Positions 14,896-22,474 of a DNA stretch of 24,351 nucleotides are shown piece after piece. The number at the start of each line of letters is the position of its first letter. Position 1 is the first letter of the stretch. The stretch is from a virus. Below the pieces are notes generated by a model that searched no databases, was not told the origin of the DNA, and worked only from the letters and a program-made list of their open reading frames with translations. A program made the position numbers and the translations under genes. Where the stretch lies: positions 1-24,351 of the IMG/VR virus record IMGVR_UViG_3300010379_000056; one strand, written 5' to 3'.

Positions 14896-15456
14896 CTACT
14901 TCAGAAAAGATGTCTGGCCGCGCTTGTCGCCGCGCTTCATGTCGAACATGAACTTAGTGACGCCCTTGCCTGTGTTGATGGGCTTGGGTGCGCCCACGGC
15001 CGATCGCTGGATGAGCTTGAATGTGTCCGCCTCATTCTTCGCGTGCTCGATAGCGCGGGTGGTGGCGGGGGAATCCTTCTCACGGCGGACGATCGCAGCT
15101 AGTTTGTTCTCTCGCGGAATCAGCGCATTCTTGCGATCGATGCTCTTCTGGAAGTCAGGACCTGGCTTCATCCTGGCTTCAGCTGCTTTCTGGGCTGCGA
15201 ACGCTTTGGTATGTAAGGCTGCGGCTCGCTCAGCTCGTGTCCCCTTTCCTGATCGATGCGCGTCAGCCTGCTCCCGCAGACTCGGCCTGCTCTTCCCCGT
15301 GGCCTTCCCTATCGCTGCCTTGCTGCGTGCCGCTAGCGCCTTGCCGCGATCCTTGCCCCCTGCGCCAGAGCTGATCGCCCCGCGCGTAGCCAGCACCTTG
15401 CCGCCGCCGCTGATGTAGACGTGCTGGTCGTCGTCGAGCGTCACCCAGTGTCCCAT
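14896..15456 (-). CDS. Lys/Ala-rich head-cluster protein with shared N-terminal tag
   Basis: This 186-aa protein starts at ATG 15456, overlapping the stop of the previous small gene by one base (TGATG). Its N terminus (GHWVTLDDDQHVYISGGG) is nearly the same as that of the next protein downstream, but the rest differs: a long basic, alanine-rich region (KALAARSKAAIGKATGKSRP) and a C-terminal segment with KFMFDMKRGDKRGQ. Composition suggests a DNA- or shell-binding internal protein. No enzyme motif is visible. It may be the non-catalytic partner, or a substrate, of the same targeting mechanism as the ParB-like protein. Confidence 0.65.
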   Translation of the reverse strand: MGHWVTLDDDQHVYISGGGKVLATRGAISSGAGGKDRGKALAARSKAAIGKATGKSRPSLREQADAHRSGKGTRAERAAALHTKAFAAQKAAEARMKPGPDFQKSIDRKNALIPRENKLAAIVRREKDSPATTRAIEHAKNEADTFKLIQRSAVGAPKPINTGKGVTKFMFDMKRGDKRGQTSFLK

Positions 15457-15608
15457 CAGTGCCTCTTTCCCCGCGCCTTCTTCGCCGCGTTACGCCTCGC
15501 CACACTCAACGCGATCGCGACCGCTTGCTTCTGTGGCTTGCCCGCCGCCATCTCAGTCTTCACGTTGGCCGATACCGCGGCCTTGCTCTTGCCTTGCTTC
15601 AGGGGCAT
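15456..15608 (-). CDS. Small conserved basic phage protein (50 aa)
   Basis: The frame runs from ATG 15608 to TGA at 15456-15458. It begins MPLKQGKSKAAVSANVKTEM and continues with the sequence AGKPQKQAVAIALSVARRNA. I recognise this pattern (MPLxxGKSKxxxSxNIKxE followed by GKPQKQAVAIAL) from many small phage proteins of unknown function found next to portal genes. Both ends overlap neighbours by one base (TGATG), so it is translated in series with the portal and the 186-aa protein. It is Lys/Arg-rich and may bind nucleic acid. Confidence 0.8.
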   Translation of the reverse strand: MPLKQGKSKAAVSANVKTEMAAGKPQKQAVAIALSVARRNAAKKARGKRH

Positions 15609-17239
15609 CAGTCGCTCGCCTCCGATGTGGTCTGCGGACCCGTCGCGTTGCTCTGCCCTTGCTCGTACCCCGATTCCGCGCCCTGCGTGATGTCGGCTTG
15701 GCTCTGGGCCTGCTCCTCCTGGCGCTGATCCTGCTCCTCGCTGGGCATGGTTTCGGAGGCCGGCGGGGTCAGCTCTTGAGGCAGGATCTGCTTGACCTCA
15801 TCCTCGTCTTCCGCCACCTGCTTGATATGCTCAATGGCCTGGTCGCGGTTGAGCCCGTACCGCTCCATGCAGACCGTCACCCGGCTCTTGATGCCCACCT
15901 GCATCTCCCACTCGTCGCTCTGGTCGCGGTCCGGTCCCGGGATCGGGATGCGGGGCTCTGCCCAGGAGAGCAGGAGTTCGAGCTGCTTCGCCTGCTCCAT
16001 CAGGTCGGCATGGCCGTAGAAATTGCCCGCCGCCGCCAGGATCTTGCGGGCCAGGCACATCTCCGCGAGCTGGTAGATCGGCCGCCGCTGGCGTGCTCTG
16101 GTGAGGAGGGGGCTGGACTTGATGATCAGCGCGATGCCGCTCGTCGCATCCTGATAGTCTAGCTCTAGGGCCGTGTACGGCAGATCAACTGCGGTCGCTA
16201 CTTGCTTGATGTACTTTTCGAGGTCGAGCCAGATGCTCTCAATCGCTAGCTGGGCTTGGAGGTATTCGGCTGAGGGTTCTCCACCGTCGGCGTAGCCTTC
16301 GCCGGTGTAGCCTGTTCCGCCACGGCAAAGTCGCATGAAGCGACCAGGGCCGACCTCAGGAGTAAAAGTCGGACTAACGTTTCTAAACACGCCAATCGGC
16401 CGGCCGTACTTGCTGATGAGCTCGTCAAGTTCAGATAGGCGATCGTTGACTCGCAGCTCAGCTTTGCGTAGGAACGTGCCCGGTCCAGGCGTCCAGAACT
16501 GTCGTACCGGAGCGCGATAATGAAGGAATGCGAACGGGATCGTGCCATAGGGATTGGGATCTCCCTTGCCGCTCTGCGGGTACGCGATCCGCGCTCCTGC
16601 CGTCTTGTCCGCGCTGTACTGGTCGGTCAGATACGTCCTGACCTCATCCTCGAACCAGAGCCGGTATCGCGTCCGCTGATTGTAGCGGTCGATCGTGACG
16701 ACTGCGAACGCCTGGCGGGGGTCCTCAGGGTCGGTGAAGACGGTGAACTCATCGCCGCCCCAAAGCTGGAGATCGACGGGCTTGTCAGGGTCGTTCGTGC
16801 ACTTGATCTGCACCGCGCAGACGTCGTTCAGTGTGGCCTGGCACTCGGCGTGCTGCATCACGCAGTCGATGTGGTTGGTGTCGTAGACTTGCTCGAGAAG
16901 GCTATCCGCCAGGCCGTTCCCCACGACTGTCCGTTGAGGCCCGGGATTGTAGGTGTGTTCGCAAAGTCGATCCACAGCCTGTTGCACAAAGCCACTCTGC
17001 CGGCGCGGTCTGCCGGCAAAATCAAACTCAGTCTCTGCCTCCCGCCGCGGCTGATATCGATCCGATTCGAGGTCATAGAACGCCTGATTCTCGATAGCGG
17101 AAGCGAGCCGGGGCCGGTGGTTGCGCAGGCCGGACTCGACTTCCTTCATGATCCAGGACTTGTTGTCGCTGGAGAAGGAGCTGCCGGCGTTGGGGAGCGC
17201 CGGAAAGAGGCGCATATCTGTCATGCCGCCGTCAGCCAA
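15608..17239 (-). CDS. Phage portal protein
   Basis: The frame allows a TTG start at 17239 (GGAG 9 bases upstream) or an ATG at 17224 (MTDMRLFP); the product is 543 or 538 aa, and the choice is open. The portal forms the ring at one head vertex through which DNA enters and leaves. The SPP1/gp6-like character is seen in the N-terminal helical region, the middle domain with GDEFTVFTDPEDPRQAFAVV and RTRYRLWFEDEVRTYL, then the sequence GTIPFAFLHYR, and a helical C-terminal core (ELDELISKYGRPIGVFRNV; IESIWLDLEKYIKQVATAVD). The tail is Gln/Glu-rich and acidic. The frame is intact, in contrast to the terminase immediately upstream, whose last frame it overlaps. Confidence 0.85.
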   Translation of the reverse strand: MADGGMTDMRLFPALPNAGSSFSSDNKSWIMKEVESGLRNHRPRLASAIENQAFYDLESDRYQPRREAETEFDFAGRPRRQSGFVQQAVDRLCEHTYNPGPQRTVVGNGLADSLLEQVYDTNHIDCVMQHAECQATLNDVCAVQIKCTNDPDKPVDLQLWGGDEFTVFTDPEDPRQAFAVVTIDRYNQRTRYRLWFEDEVRTYLTDQYSADKTAGARIAYPQSGKGDPNPYGTIPFAFLHYRAPVRQFWTPGPGTFLRKAELRVNDRLSELDELISKYGRPIGVFRNVSPTFTPEVGPGRFMRLCRGGTGYTGEGYADGGEPSAEYLQAQLAIESIWLDLEKYIKQVATAVDLPYTALELDYQDATSGIALIIKSSPLLTRARQRRPIYQLAEMCLARKILAAAGNFYGHADLMEQAKQLELLLSWAEPRIPIPGPDRDQSDEWEMQVGIKSRVTVCMERYGLNRDQAIEHIKQVAEDEDEVKQILPQELTPPASETMPSEEQDQRQEEQAQSQADITQGAESGYEQGQSNATGPQTTSEASD

Positions 17240-18733
17240 GGTGCACAGCTCCGCTCAGGGTGAGGCGACAAAAACCGGGCGAGACGCTCACGGATTCGTG
17301 GTACGTCGGTGTGCCGCACAAGATCTCAAGGGCGGCGAGCTCGTCGTCGGGCTCGAAGAGGAGAAGGCCGTCGGTGTTATCACTCATATGTAAATATGCG
17401 AATCATTGGATGATGCTGTCTGAACGATCGGGTGATCTTCCAAGCACCTCAAGAACCTTTTCCGGCGCGAGTAGCCTGGTCTGGTTCCCGACCAAATCGT
17501 AAGTCAGGACTACCAACTCTTCCCGTAGCAGCGCCCACCAGGCCCGCGGCTGGTTGTGGAAAGGATGTTGTCACGAGCTGGTGGGATATCGGTCGTCCAG
17601 GTGCCGCCCGTGGTCGAGCCTGCGCCTCAACTTCCACGCCGCTTCCGTGCGGAGGTTGGCGAAGCCTTTACGGTCTTGAGAGCGGCCGCACCCGGCATAG
17701 CCGAAGGCCTCTCCAAGGCCGTGCTTGACGAGGTGGTTGCGGAAGTCTTGACCGAGGCCGAACTTGTCATAGGAGATGCTGGTGGCATCGACTGCCAAGC
17801 GGAGAGCGAGGCTCGCTGTTTCTTGCGCTGCATCAGCCAGAGGTAGAGAATTCCCGGCGTGACAATCGAGGATGCCATGGTCGTCCCTCAAAAGGATTGA
17901 AGTCGACTCGCGGCCGACGCGCTTGCTCAAGTCGATCGCGATGCAGCAGGTACGGTGAATGGGATGGAGGCAGGTTCGGGCTCTGTACGGATGTCGCCTA
18001 ATCTAGCCGGGGTTCAGGGGTGAGTTGATCGGAATAGAAATCCGGTAAGTCGTCTTTAATGTGGCTACGCACTCAGAGTGAGGCACAGCCGAAGCGTCGG
18101 TAACATGCGTCGAGCCAGGAGCAGTCAGCAACTCCATAGGGCGACTCTTCCAGGTCAGCATGGGGTGAATCAGTGCTCGGAATCTGGATCGCACAAACAG
18201 CCTGTATTGTGCGACCTGGTCGGGCCGATTCTTATCAGCTTGCCGAACAAACTCGATGAATCGGCCTTCCGACCTAATCGGATTGCTGATGGCATCGAGC
18301 TTGCAGTACTTGAGGCTCTCGATTGCGTCCCAGATCTCGTCTTCGACGCCGGATGCCTCTTCGACGATCACCAGCAGGTTCTTGGCGTGCTGGGCGCTGG
18401 CCCGTGCCACGCTCTTTGTGGAGTATCCCAAGGCTTGCCATCCAGGTCGCATTTCGACCAGAGCGGGCTGTCCTTGATACCGCCGGTGATGCGAGAGTGA
18501 AACGGCGGGCGGCTGCCGTCGATCGTGCGCCGCTTCTCTTTCCTGGTAACACTGCCCAAGAGGGTTCGCGAGGTCCCCGTGACGATGCAGAGAGAGTCTT
18601 TTCGGGTATAGAGCGACCAGGGAACAAGACCGCCGCCCCAGTAAGCCTTGTCGAGCGCTTTTCTGGAGTAGACCACCATGACGGCGAGTTCGGCGACCCC
18701 CTCTTCGTCGATGTTCTTCTGCGGCTTACTCAT
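17232..18733 (-). pseudogene. Large terminase subunit, degraded pseudogene
   Basis: Three frames together spell a large terminase (the ATPase-nuclease that packages DNA). The N-terminal part starts at ATG 18733 (MSKPQKNIDEEGVAELAVMV). It shows no Walker A motif; the sequence jumps from GGGLVPW to SLYTRKDSLCIVTG, suggesting an internal deletion. Near 18450 a lost A in an A-run explains a shift: restoring it joins PLWSK to MRPGWQALGYS. The next frame has the Walker B-like LLVIVEEASG. A second shift gives IQIPSTDSPHADLEESPYGV. In-frame stops follow at 18073-18075 and 17998-18000. A further shift returns to the nuclease core (IAIDLSKRVGRESTSIL; SISYDKFGLGQDFRNH; SPDRSDS). Stops at 17571-17573 and 17403-17405 interrupt the C terminus. 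A 51-codon ATG frame (17232-17387) is probably only its tail. The protein cannot be functional. Confidence 0.85.
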
Positions 18734-18913
18734 TCAAGGACTCTCGAGGTAATCTTCGTGCGGTTCCAGGTCGATCTTCGGGGCGGGCGCGATCGGGTAC
18801 ACGTTCAGCCGCGCGAGCGTGGCCGGAAACTGCGGCCATCGTGGGTGGGCCGAGAACTGGAGCAGGGTGGCCTCGCTTGAGGGGTGGTGGAGGGTAGGTT
18901 CGGGATCGTTCAT
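18734..18913 (-). CDS. Small phage protein (59 aa), unknown
   Basis: The frame runs from ATG 18913 (GAAAGGCG upstream) to TGA at 18734-18736, directly abutting the ATG of the terminase pseudogene. The sequence (MNDPEPTLHHPSSEATLLQF, then FPATLARLNVYPIAPAPKID) is Pro-rich with no recognisable fold. Stop-to-start contact with the terminase frame suggests it was once co-translated with it, perhaps in the place where a small terminase subunit would be, though nothing in the sequence looks DNA-binding. Confidence 0.55.
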   Translation of the reverse strand: MNDPEPTLHHPSSEATLLQFSAHPRWPQFPATLARLNVYPIAPAPKIDLEPHEDYLESP

Positions 18914-18940
18914 GACTCGCCTTTCAAGTGGTGGAGGGGT

Positions 18941-18986
18941 GTGAGTTCTGGAGCGTGGAAGAGTGTTTAACGCTCCACGCCTCACG
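18941..18986. repeat. Inverted array of 7-bp units, copy 3 (degenerate)
   Basis: The right arm (18971-18986, CGCTCCACGCCTCACG) is clean and its reverse complement is CGTGAGGCGTGGAGCG. The left arm is decayed (GGAGCGTGGAAGAGTG) and the core is TTTAA rather than AATTAA. It sits between the stop of the 129-aa gene (18982, inside the array) and the 59-aa gene, in the same arrangement as the other two copies. Confidence 0.75.
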
Positions 18987-19371
18987 ATTCTTGGTGGCTA
19001 CTGTTCGGCGCCTCGCCGCAGCACCGCGCCGTGCCGTCGGGATTCGGGAATTTGCAACGCACCCGGTCGATCAGGATCTTGACCTCGTTAAGTCGGATTT
19101 CGGCATGGCTGATGCGTAACTCCAGCTCGACCTGCACGCGGGTCATCGCCCGAATGTCGTCCAGCAGGGCCTTTCGGTCCGCAGCATCCTCGTCCCTGCG
19201 GGCTTCACGAAGCTTATGGTAGGCGGCCACGGCCGCGGACAGAACCGCCGAGCCGACCGCAATTGTCGCGCCCGTCCAAGTCAGGACTTGATCGTGGGTG
19301 AGCGCGCCGACCAACCCGCCTGCGCCGCCAGCGGCGGCGAAAATCCTAATCGATTGGAAAACCCGCATCAT
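18982..19371 (-). CDS. Membrane-anchored coiled-coil protein, holin/spanin-like candidate
   Basis: I start this at ATG 19371 (MMRVFQSIRIFAAAGG; AAAGGA 5 bases upstream), giving 129 aa. Residues ~5-55 hold two hydrophobic segments (FAAAGGAGGLVGAL and ATIAVGSAVLSAAVAAYHKL). Residues ~57-105 form a charged helix (LREARRDEDAADRKALLDDI; ELELRISHAEIRLNEVKILI) typical of coiled coil. The C terminus has cysteines (VRCKFPNPDGTARCCG). The layout suits a small phage membrane protein of the holin or holin-partner type. Its stop lies inside heptamer array copy 3. Alternative: a host-envelope protein carried by the phage. Confidence 0.6.
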   Translation of the reverse strand: MMRVFQSIRIFAAAGGAGGLVGALTHDQVLTWTGATIAVGSAVLSAAVAAYHKLREARRDEDAADRKALLDDIRAMTRVQVELELRISHAEIRLNEVKILIDRVRCKFPNPDGTARCCGEAPNSSHQES

Positions 19372-19437
19372 AATATTCCTTTGGTCCGGTGCCGCACACG
19401 AAGCCGACATCGTCCCATTTTTTCTTCGGGCGGTTAT

Positions 19438-19689
19438 TCAGCCCTGTGTTGTAGCATTGATACTTCCGGTGAGCGGTATCTGTGGCATGAACAAGTGTCC
19501 GGTCAGGATCCCAGCCCAGAACGAGACCACCATCGACGTCACCGGGGCGTGCGCAGCAATCCACAAGAGCAGCTTGGAAATCGTCGCGTCATTATCGGCC
19601 CAGCTCATCCAGTAGTCGTACGAGCAAAGCGCGACGCTGAAGACGAATAGGATGACGGCGGTCAAGAGCCTTAAGGTGAACGTGTTCAT
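19438..19689 (-). CDS. Small two-segment membrane protein (83 aa), holin-like candidate
   Basis: The start is ATG 19689 (MNTFTLRLLTAVILFVFSVA), which overlaps the stop of the previous gene by ATGA, indicating coupled translation. A longer upstream extension in this frame crosses the previous gene and is not needed. Two hydrophobic segments are visible: LRLLTAVILFVFSVALC and a C-terminal one (VTSMVVSFWAGILTGHLF). The intervening loop is short and acidic. Size and topology fit class II holins, but many small phage membrane proteins share them. Confidence 0.6.
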   Translation of the reverse strand: MNTFTLRLLTAVILFVFSVALCSYDYWMSWADNDATISKLLLWIAAHAPVTSMVVSFWAGILTGHLFMPQIPLTGSINATTQG

Positions 19690-19874
19690 GAAGGGAAGCT
19701 CGGGACGTTGGGGCCTTTGGTGGGGGTCAACCAGGTCAACACCGATGGCAGGAAGCAAGCCAGGATTGCTGTGACGCTGGAATAGAAAGCAGGAGCATTC
19801 TTCTGGCCGATAGAGGTGAGAAGTTGCCCTATTGCAACGAGAAGCGCGGCGACTGAGACGTGTACTCCGGTCAT
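19686..19874 (-). CDS. Small membrane protein (62 aa), holin-like candidate
   Basis: ATG 19874 is preceded by CTGAGG. The product has two likely membrane spans (VSVAALLVAIGQLLTSIG and YSSVTAILACFLPSVLTWL) separated by a short basic/polar loop (QKNAPAF). It ends with a Pro-rich tail. It precedes and overlaps the 83-aa membrane protein by four bases, so the two are probably made together, as holin/antiholin pairs often are. No family recognised. Confidence 0.55.
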   Translation of the reverse strand: MTGVHVSVAALLVAIGQLLTSIGQKNAPAFYSSVTAILACFLPSVLTWLTPTKGPNVPSFPS

Positions 19875-19882
19875 TTTGATCC

Positions 19883-20161
19883 TCAGGGGGTTGGAGCTGT
19901 CGGAGCTGGGGTCGGGACCGAGGGAGTCGATGCAAAAACGGATTCGACATCAGCAATGAGCACGGGTAAATCCGTGGCCAGGTCCTCCAGGAGCTTCAAA
20001 AGCGCGGTGAGGCTGAACGACAGAGGGCCCCCGGACACATGAAGTACTCCGGATGCGAAGTTACCCGTGACGTCGATCGAGCCGTCCACCTGGGGGGTCA
20101 CAGTGACCTTCTGGAGACCAGGGATGATAAGCTTGCGCGGGAGAAAGACGGGATCGGGCAT
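19883..20161 (-). CDS. Small phage protein (92 aa), unknown
   Basis: The ATG at 20161 (MPDPVFLPRKLIIPGLQKVT) has GAGGAAACC upstream and is preferred over an earlier in-frame start inside the previous gene. Residues 5-50 look beta (KVTVTPQVDGSIDVTGNFAS), residues 52-75 are a hydrophobic/amphipathic helix (LTALLKLLEDLATDLPVLIA), and the end is a Pro/Thr-rich tail (PSVPTPAPTAPTP) like those of the two genes upstream. It may be linked to the secreted proteins next to it, but no family is recognised. Confidence 0.6.
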   Translation of the reverse strand: MPDPVFLPRKLIIPGLQKVTVTPQVDGSIDVTGNFASGVLHVSGGPLSFSLTALLKLLEDLATDLPVLIADVESVFASTPSVPTPAPTAPTP

Positions 20162-20174
20162 GGTTTCCTCAGTT

Positions 20175-21197
20175 CTAGCTGGCCATTGTGGCGGACAAAA
20201 CAAGTACCTGGCCGTTCCAAGTGATCGTCACTGGATCGGGAGGCATTGCCGGTGTGGATGGAGCGTTCGGAGTTCCGCTGATCGTGAGGTTGTACACGCC
20301 AAACGGCACGTTCACGCTGATAGGGCCAGGCGTTGGTGTTGGCGTTGGCGTGGGGGTTGGACCAGGTGGCACCACGACGTTGCCACCAAGAGAGTTGAAG
20401 TAGGTGCAGATCTGATTCAGTGTGAGTCCGTTCGGAGCCAGGCCAGTCGTTGAGTGAACCATCGTGGGATTTACATACGAGTGGACTTCACCGTTGACCG
20501 AGGCCGCACCGTATTTGGCGATGGCACCCCATGTGATTGTCCCGACCATGCCCCATGTGGCGATTGCAATTCCCTGAGCAGTCGGGTAGGCGAAACCCGT
20601 AAAGCAGTGGCCGTTCGAGTCGTTGGGCTCGCCGGCGATGTCCCAGACGAAACCGCTCTGCTGTGGTGCAGGGTCGATCCAGGCGTCAGGCATGCTCATG
20701 CCAAAACAGACGCCGTTGGTAATCCATACGCTTTGAGTCAAGGCCAGCTGACTGGTCGGGTCGAGGTTGATCGAGCCGAGCAACTTGGATCCGTCAGGAA
20801 ACCCCGTGCTTTGGAGGTAGGAGAGATCCGTCCCGATATCGCACCCTTGATCACTGAAGGGGTCGCCGGGGATGTAGCCCCCAACCGCCGAGTAATCGTT
20901 GATGATCTGCTTATCGGTATAAATGAACGTCTTGCCGATCTGACTGGTGATGTTGGCCAGGAAGTGAGCGTGGTGACTGATCACGCAACAGCCGAGTTCG
21001 GTGTTCATGAACGTCTGGGAGAGCCCGCCGGCACACGAGGCCGACACCGCGATTCTGGCCGGGGGTGTCGGGATGGGCGCCGCAAGCAGGCTCAAGCCAG
21101 AACGGAAGGTCCGCTCTTGTGTCTTCGGTTTGCGACGCCCGAGAATCACCTTCCGGCCTTGAATCTCGATAGTTTTGAGTGGCGTTCGTGGCATCAT
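20175..21197 (-). CDS. Papain-like fold protein with Pro/Thr linker and C-terminal beta domain
   Basis: This 340-aa protein starts at ATG 21197 or 21194, overlapping the stop of the previous gene. Residues ~60-230 resemble a family of papain-fold proteins known from phages and actinobacteria: a Cys segment (ELGCCVISHHAHFL, Cys70/71), a YLQSTGF region after SDQGCD, then His197 (SNGHCFTGFAYPT) and the WGMVGTITWGAI motif that echoes the papain NSWG strand. A Pro-Thr repeat linker (about residues 275-288) leads to a 50-residue beta domain. Cys and His positions suggest a peptidase or transglutaminase-type active site, but catalysis is not proven. It could act on peptidoglycan or on envelope proteins. 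Confidence 0.6.
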   Translation of the reverse strand: MMPRTPLKTIEIQGRKVILGRRKPKTQERTFRSGLSLLAAPIPTPPARIAVSASCAGGLSQTFMNTELGCCVISHHAHFLANITSQIGKTFIYTDKQIINDYSAVGGYIPGDPFSDQGCDIGTDLSYLQSTGFPDGSKLLGSINLDPTSQLALTQSVWITNGVCFGMSMPDAWIDPAPQQSGFVWDIAGEPNDSNGHCFTGFAYPTAQGIAIATWGMVGTITWGAIAKYGAASVNGEVHSYVNPTMVHSTTGLAPNGLTLNQICTYFNSLGGNVVVPPGPTPTPTPTPTPGPISVNVPFGVYNLTISGTPNAPSTPAMPPDPVTITWNGQVLVLSATMAS

Positions 21198-21718
21198 TTG
21201 CCCCCTTTCGTGCGTGCAGCCGTCAAGACAGCTACCACGCCATCCTCGGTATTGGGAAGCTTCGTGATGTAGCTAAGTACAGCATTACCGGCCGCGTTCG
21301 CTGTCACGAGAAGCAAAGCCGGGTAGCCGGTGGCTTTCACGTCCTTGTCTTCCAGCCAACAAGCAGCTTCGTTCGACTGCGTTGTCCAGGAGTACCAATG
21401 GGCGTTGAGCTTCTTCAGGTCCGGTTCGAGCGGCGACTTCTGACCGTCGCTCAACGCAATTGCGTAGATCGTGCCAACGATCTGCGGTACGTGCGGTGTC
21501 GGAGCCGGAGGCGCGGGCGGATTGGGCCTTGGTGGAATGGGCGTGGGCGTTGCGACCGCCCAGGAGAGTGTGACCGATGTGCCGGTCCAGGTTATAGAGG
21601 TCGCTGCCGGCGTGGTCACGAGGTATTGACCAGCCGGGTAGACAATTAGAGCAGGTGTCTGTGCCGCCGCGGTAGAGGCAAGGCAAAGAATCGACAGGAT
21701 CAAACCAGCGCGGAACAA
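21194..21718 (-). CDS. Secreted thioredoxin-like-fold protein without CxxC
   Basis: The start is TTG 21718, first gene of the module. A signal peptide is clear (FRAGLILSILCLASTAAAQ). Residues ~25-57 are a beta domain (SITWTGTSVTLSWAV), followed by a Pro-rich linker (PTPIPPRPNPPAPPAPTP), then a domain (residues ~80-174) in which GYPALLLVTANAAGNAV resembles the cis-Pro strand-turn-strand of thioredoxin folds, followed by a strand and a C-terminal helix (TEDGVVAVLTAARTK). No CxxC redox motif is seen. It is coupled to the papain-like gene by ATGA, so both may work in the envelope. The fold is inferred by eye. Confidence 0.55.
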   Translation of the reverse strand: MFRAGLILSILCLASTAAAQTPALIVYPAGQYLVTTPAATSITWTGTSVTLSWAVATPTPIPPRPNPPAPPAPTPHVPQIVGTIYAIALSDGQKSPLEPDLKKLNAHWYSWTTQSNEAACWLEDKDVKATGYPALLLVTANAAGNAVLSYITKLPNTEDGVVAVLTAARTKGGK

Positions 21719-22261
21719 CGGGTTACCCCCATTCTCGATTTAAATGAGCGCTCTTCAAGGTTGATGCCAGCTTGGCCAGTGAGGAGTCGTGGCAGGATTC
21801 AGTGTCGACTGGCCGGAGCTGCTTGCCAAACGCTGGCAGGTCGGGCGTGATACCCTGTGGGTGAAGAGTTGGGCACCCTCTAGGAGAATCTATACTCAGT
21901 GTACGACAAGCACGCCGCACTGATTCAACCTTCGGTGCAGTATTACATTTATGTGCCTACCCGCAAAGTAGATACGTCGTTGCGGACGCGCAATGAAAGA
22001 GCACCTGGATGCCGAACCATCGTCCGTCGAGTGAGGCTGTCGGCACACCATCGGCCGGCTGCGAATCAAGACCAGGACCAGCCGACCGACATCTCCGCTC
22101 CACGGGTAGCAGAGTTTGCCAGCCGAGAACGAGCCACCCGTTGCCTCATGCTCGGGGTATTAGCCTAACGCGGCGGAGCCGCAATCAAAAAGAATGAGCA
22201 AAACCACCGTTCTCCGACCAGAATGAGGTTTGGAATCGGCCCCAACCCGAAGGAGAACGCC

Positions 22262-22474
22262 CTAAAGACGCTGTCGCGATTCCTCGCTAAGTTCTGCAGC
22301 CTGATCGTCCCCGTGCTCTTCTGCTTTGACCGCGTGATCTTCGAGCGGTATTTTCCCTTCACCAATGGACCGGCTCTTGAGGGATTCGTCGATCACTTTC
22401 TCAAGATCCGACGAAAGAGCTTCGTGGCTTTCTCTGCGGAATAGTTCGAGACGCTGGTCAATTTCGCCAGCCAA
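22262..22474 (-). CDS. Doubtful small charged helical ORF
   Basis: This 70-codon frame with a TTG start (22474) is rich in Glu, Asp and Arg (EIDQRLELFRRESHEALS; DLEKVIDESLKS). Its composition looks coding, but it has no ribosome site, no recognised family, and a competing frame on the plus strand. It could be the 3' part of a decayed host gene. Confidence 0.2.
   Translation of the reverse strand: MAGEIDQRLELFRRESHEALSSDLEKVIDESLKSRSIGEGKIPLEDHAVKAEEHGDDQAAELSEESRQRL

Noticed and set aside
17232-17387. Independent 51-aa gene before the portal
   Set aside because: It has no ribosome site and continues in the same frame as the terminase C terminus across a single stop, so it is better read as the tail of the pseudogene.
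18274-18627. Separate 117-aa gene inside the terminase region
   Set aside because: It is Arg/Ser/Ala-rich with no motif, while the two other frames at the same place spell terminase segments.
17232-18733. Alternative genetic code (TGA or TAG read as an amino acid) to explain the terminase stops
   Set aside because: TGA is the regular stop of many neighbours (with ATGA and TGATG overlaps), and TAG also ends genes. The terminase needs frame changes as well, which recoding would not explain.
20330-20365. Short tandem hexamers as a possible CRISPR or regulatory repeat
   Set aside because: They encode the Pro-Thr linker of the papain-like protein and have no spacers.
22165-22200. Intrinsic terminator at the GCGGC-GGA-GCCGC hairpin
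   Set aside because: The stem is only 5 bp and the A-rich stretch is on the wrong side for a U-run on either likely transcript.
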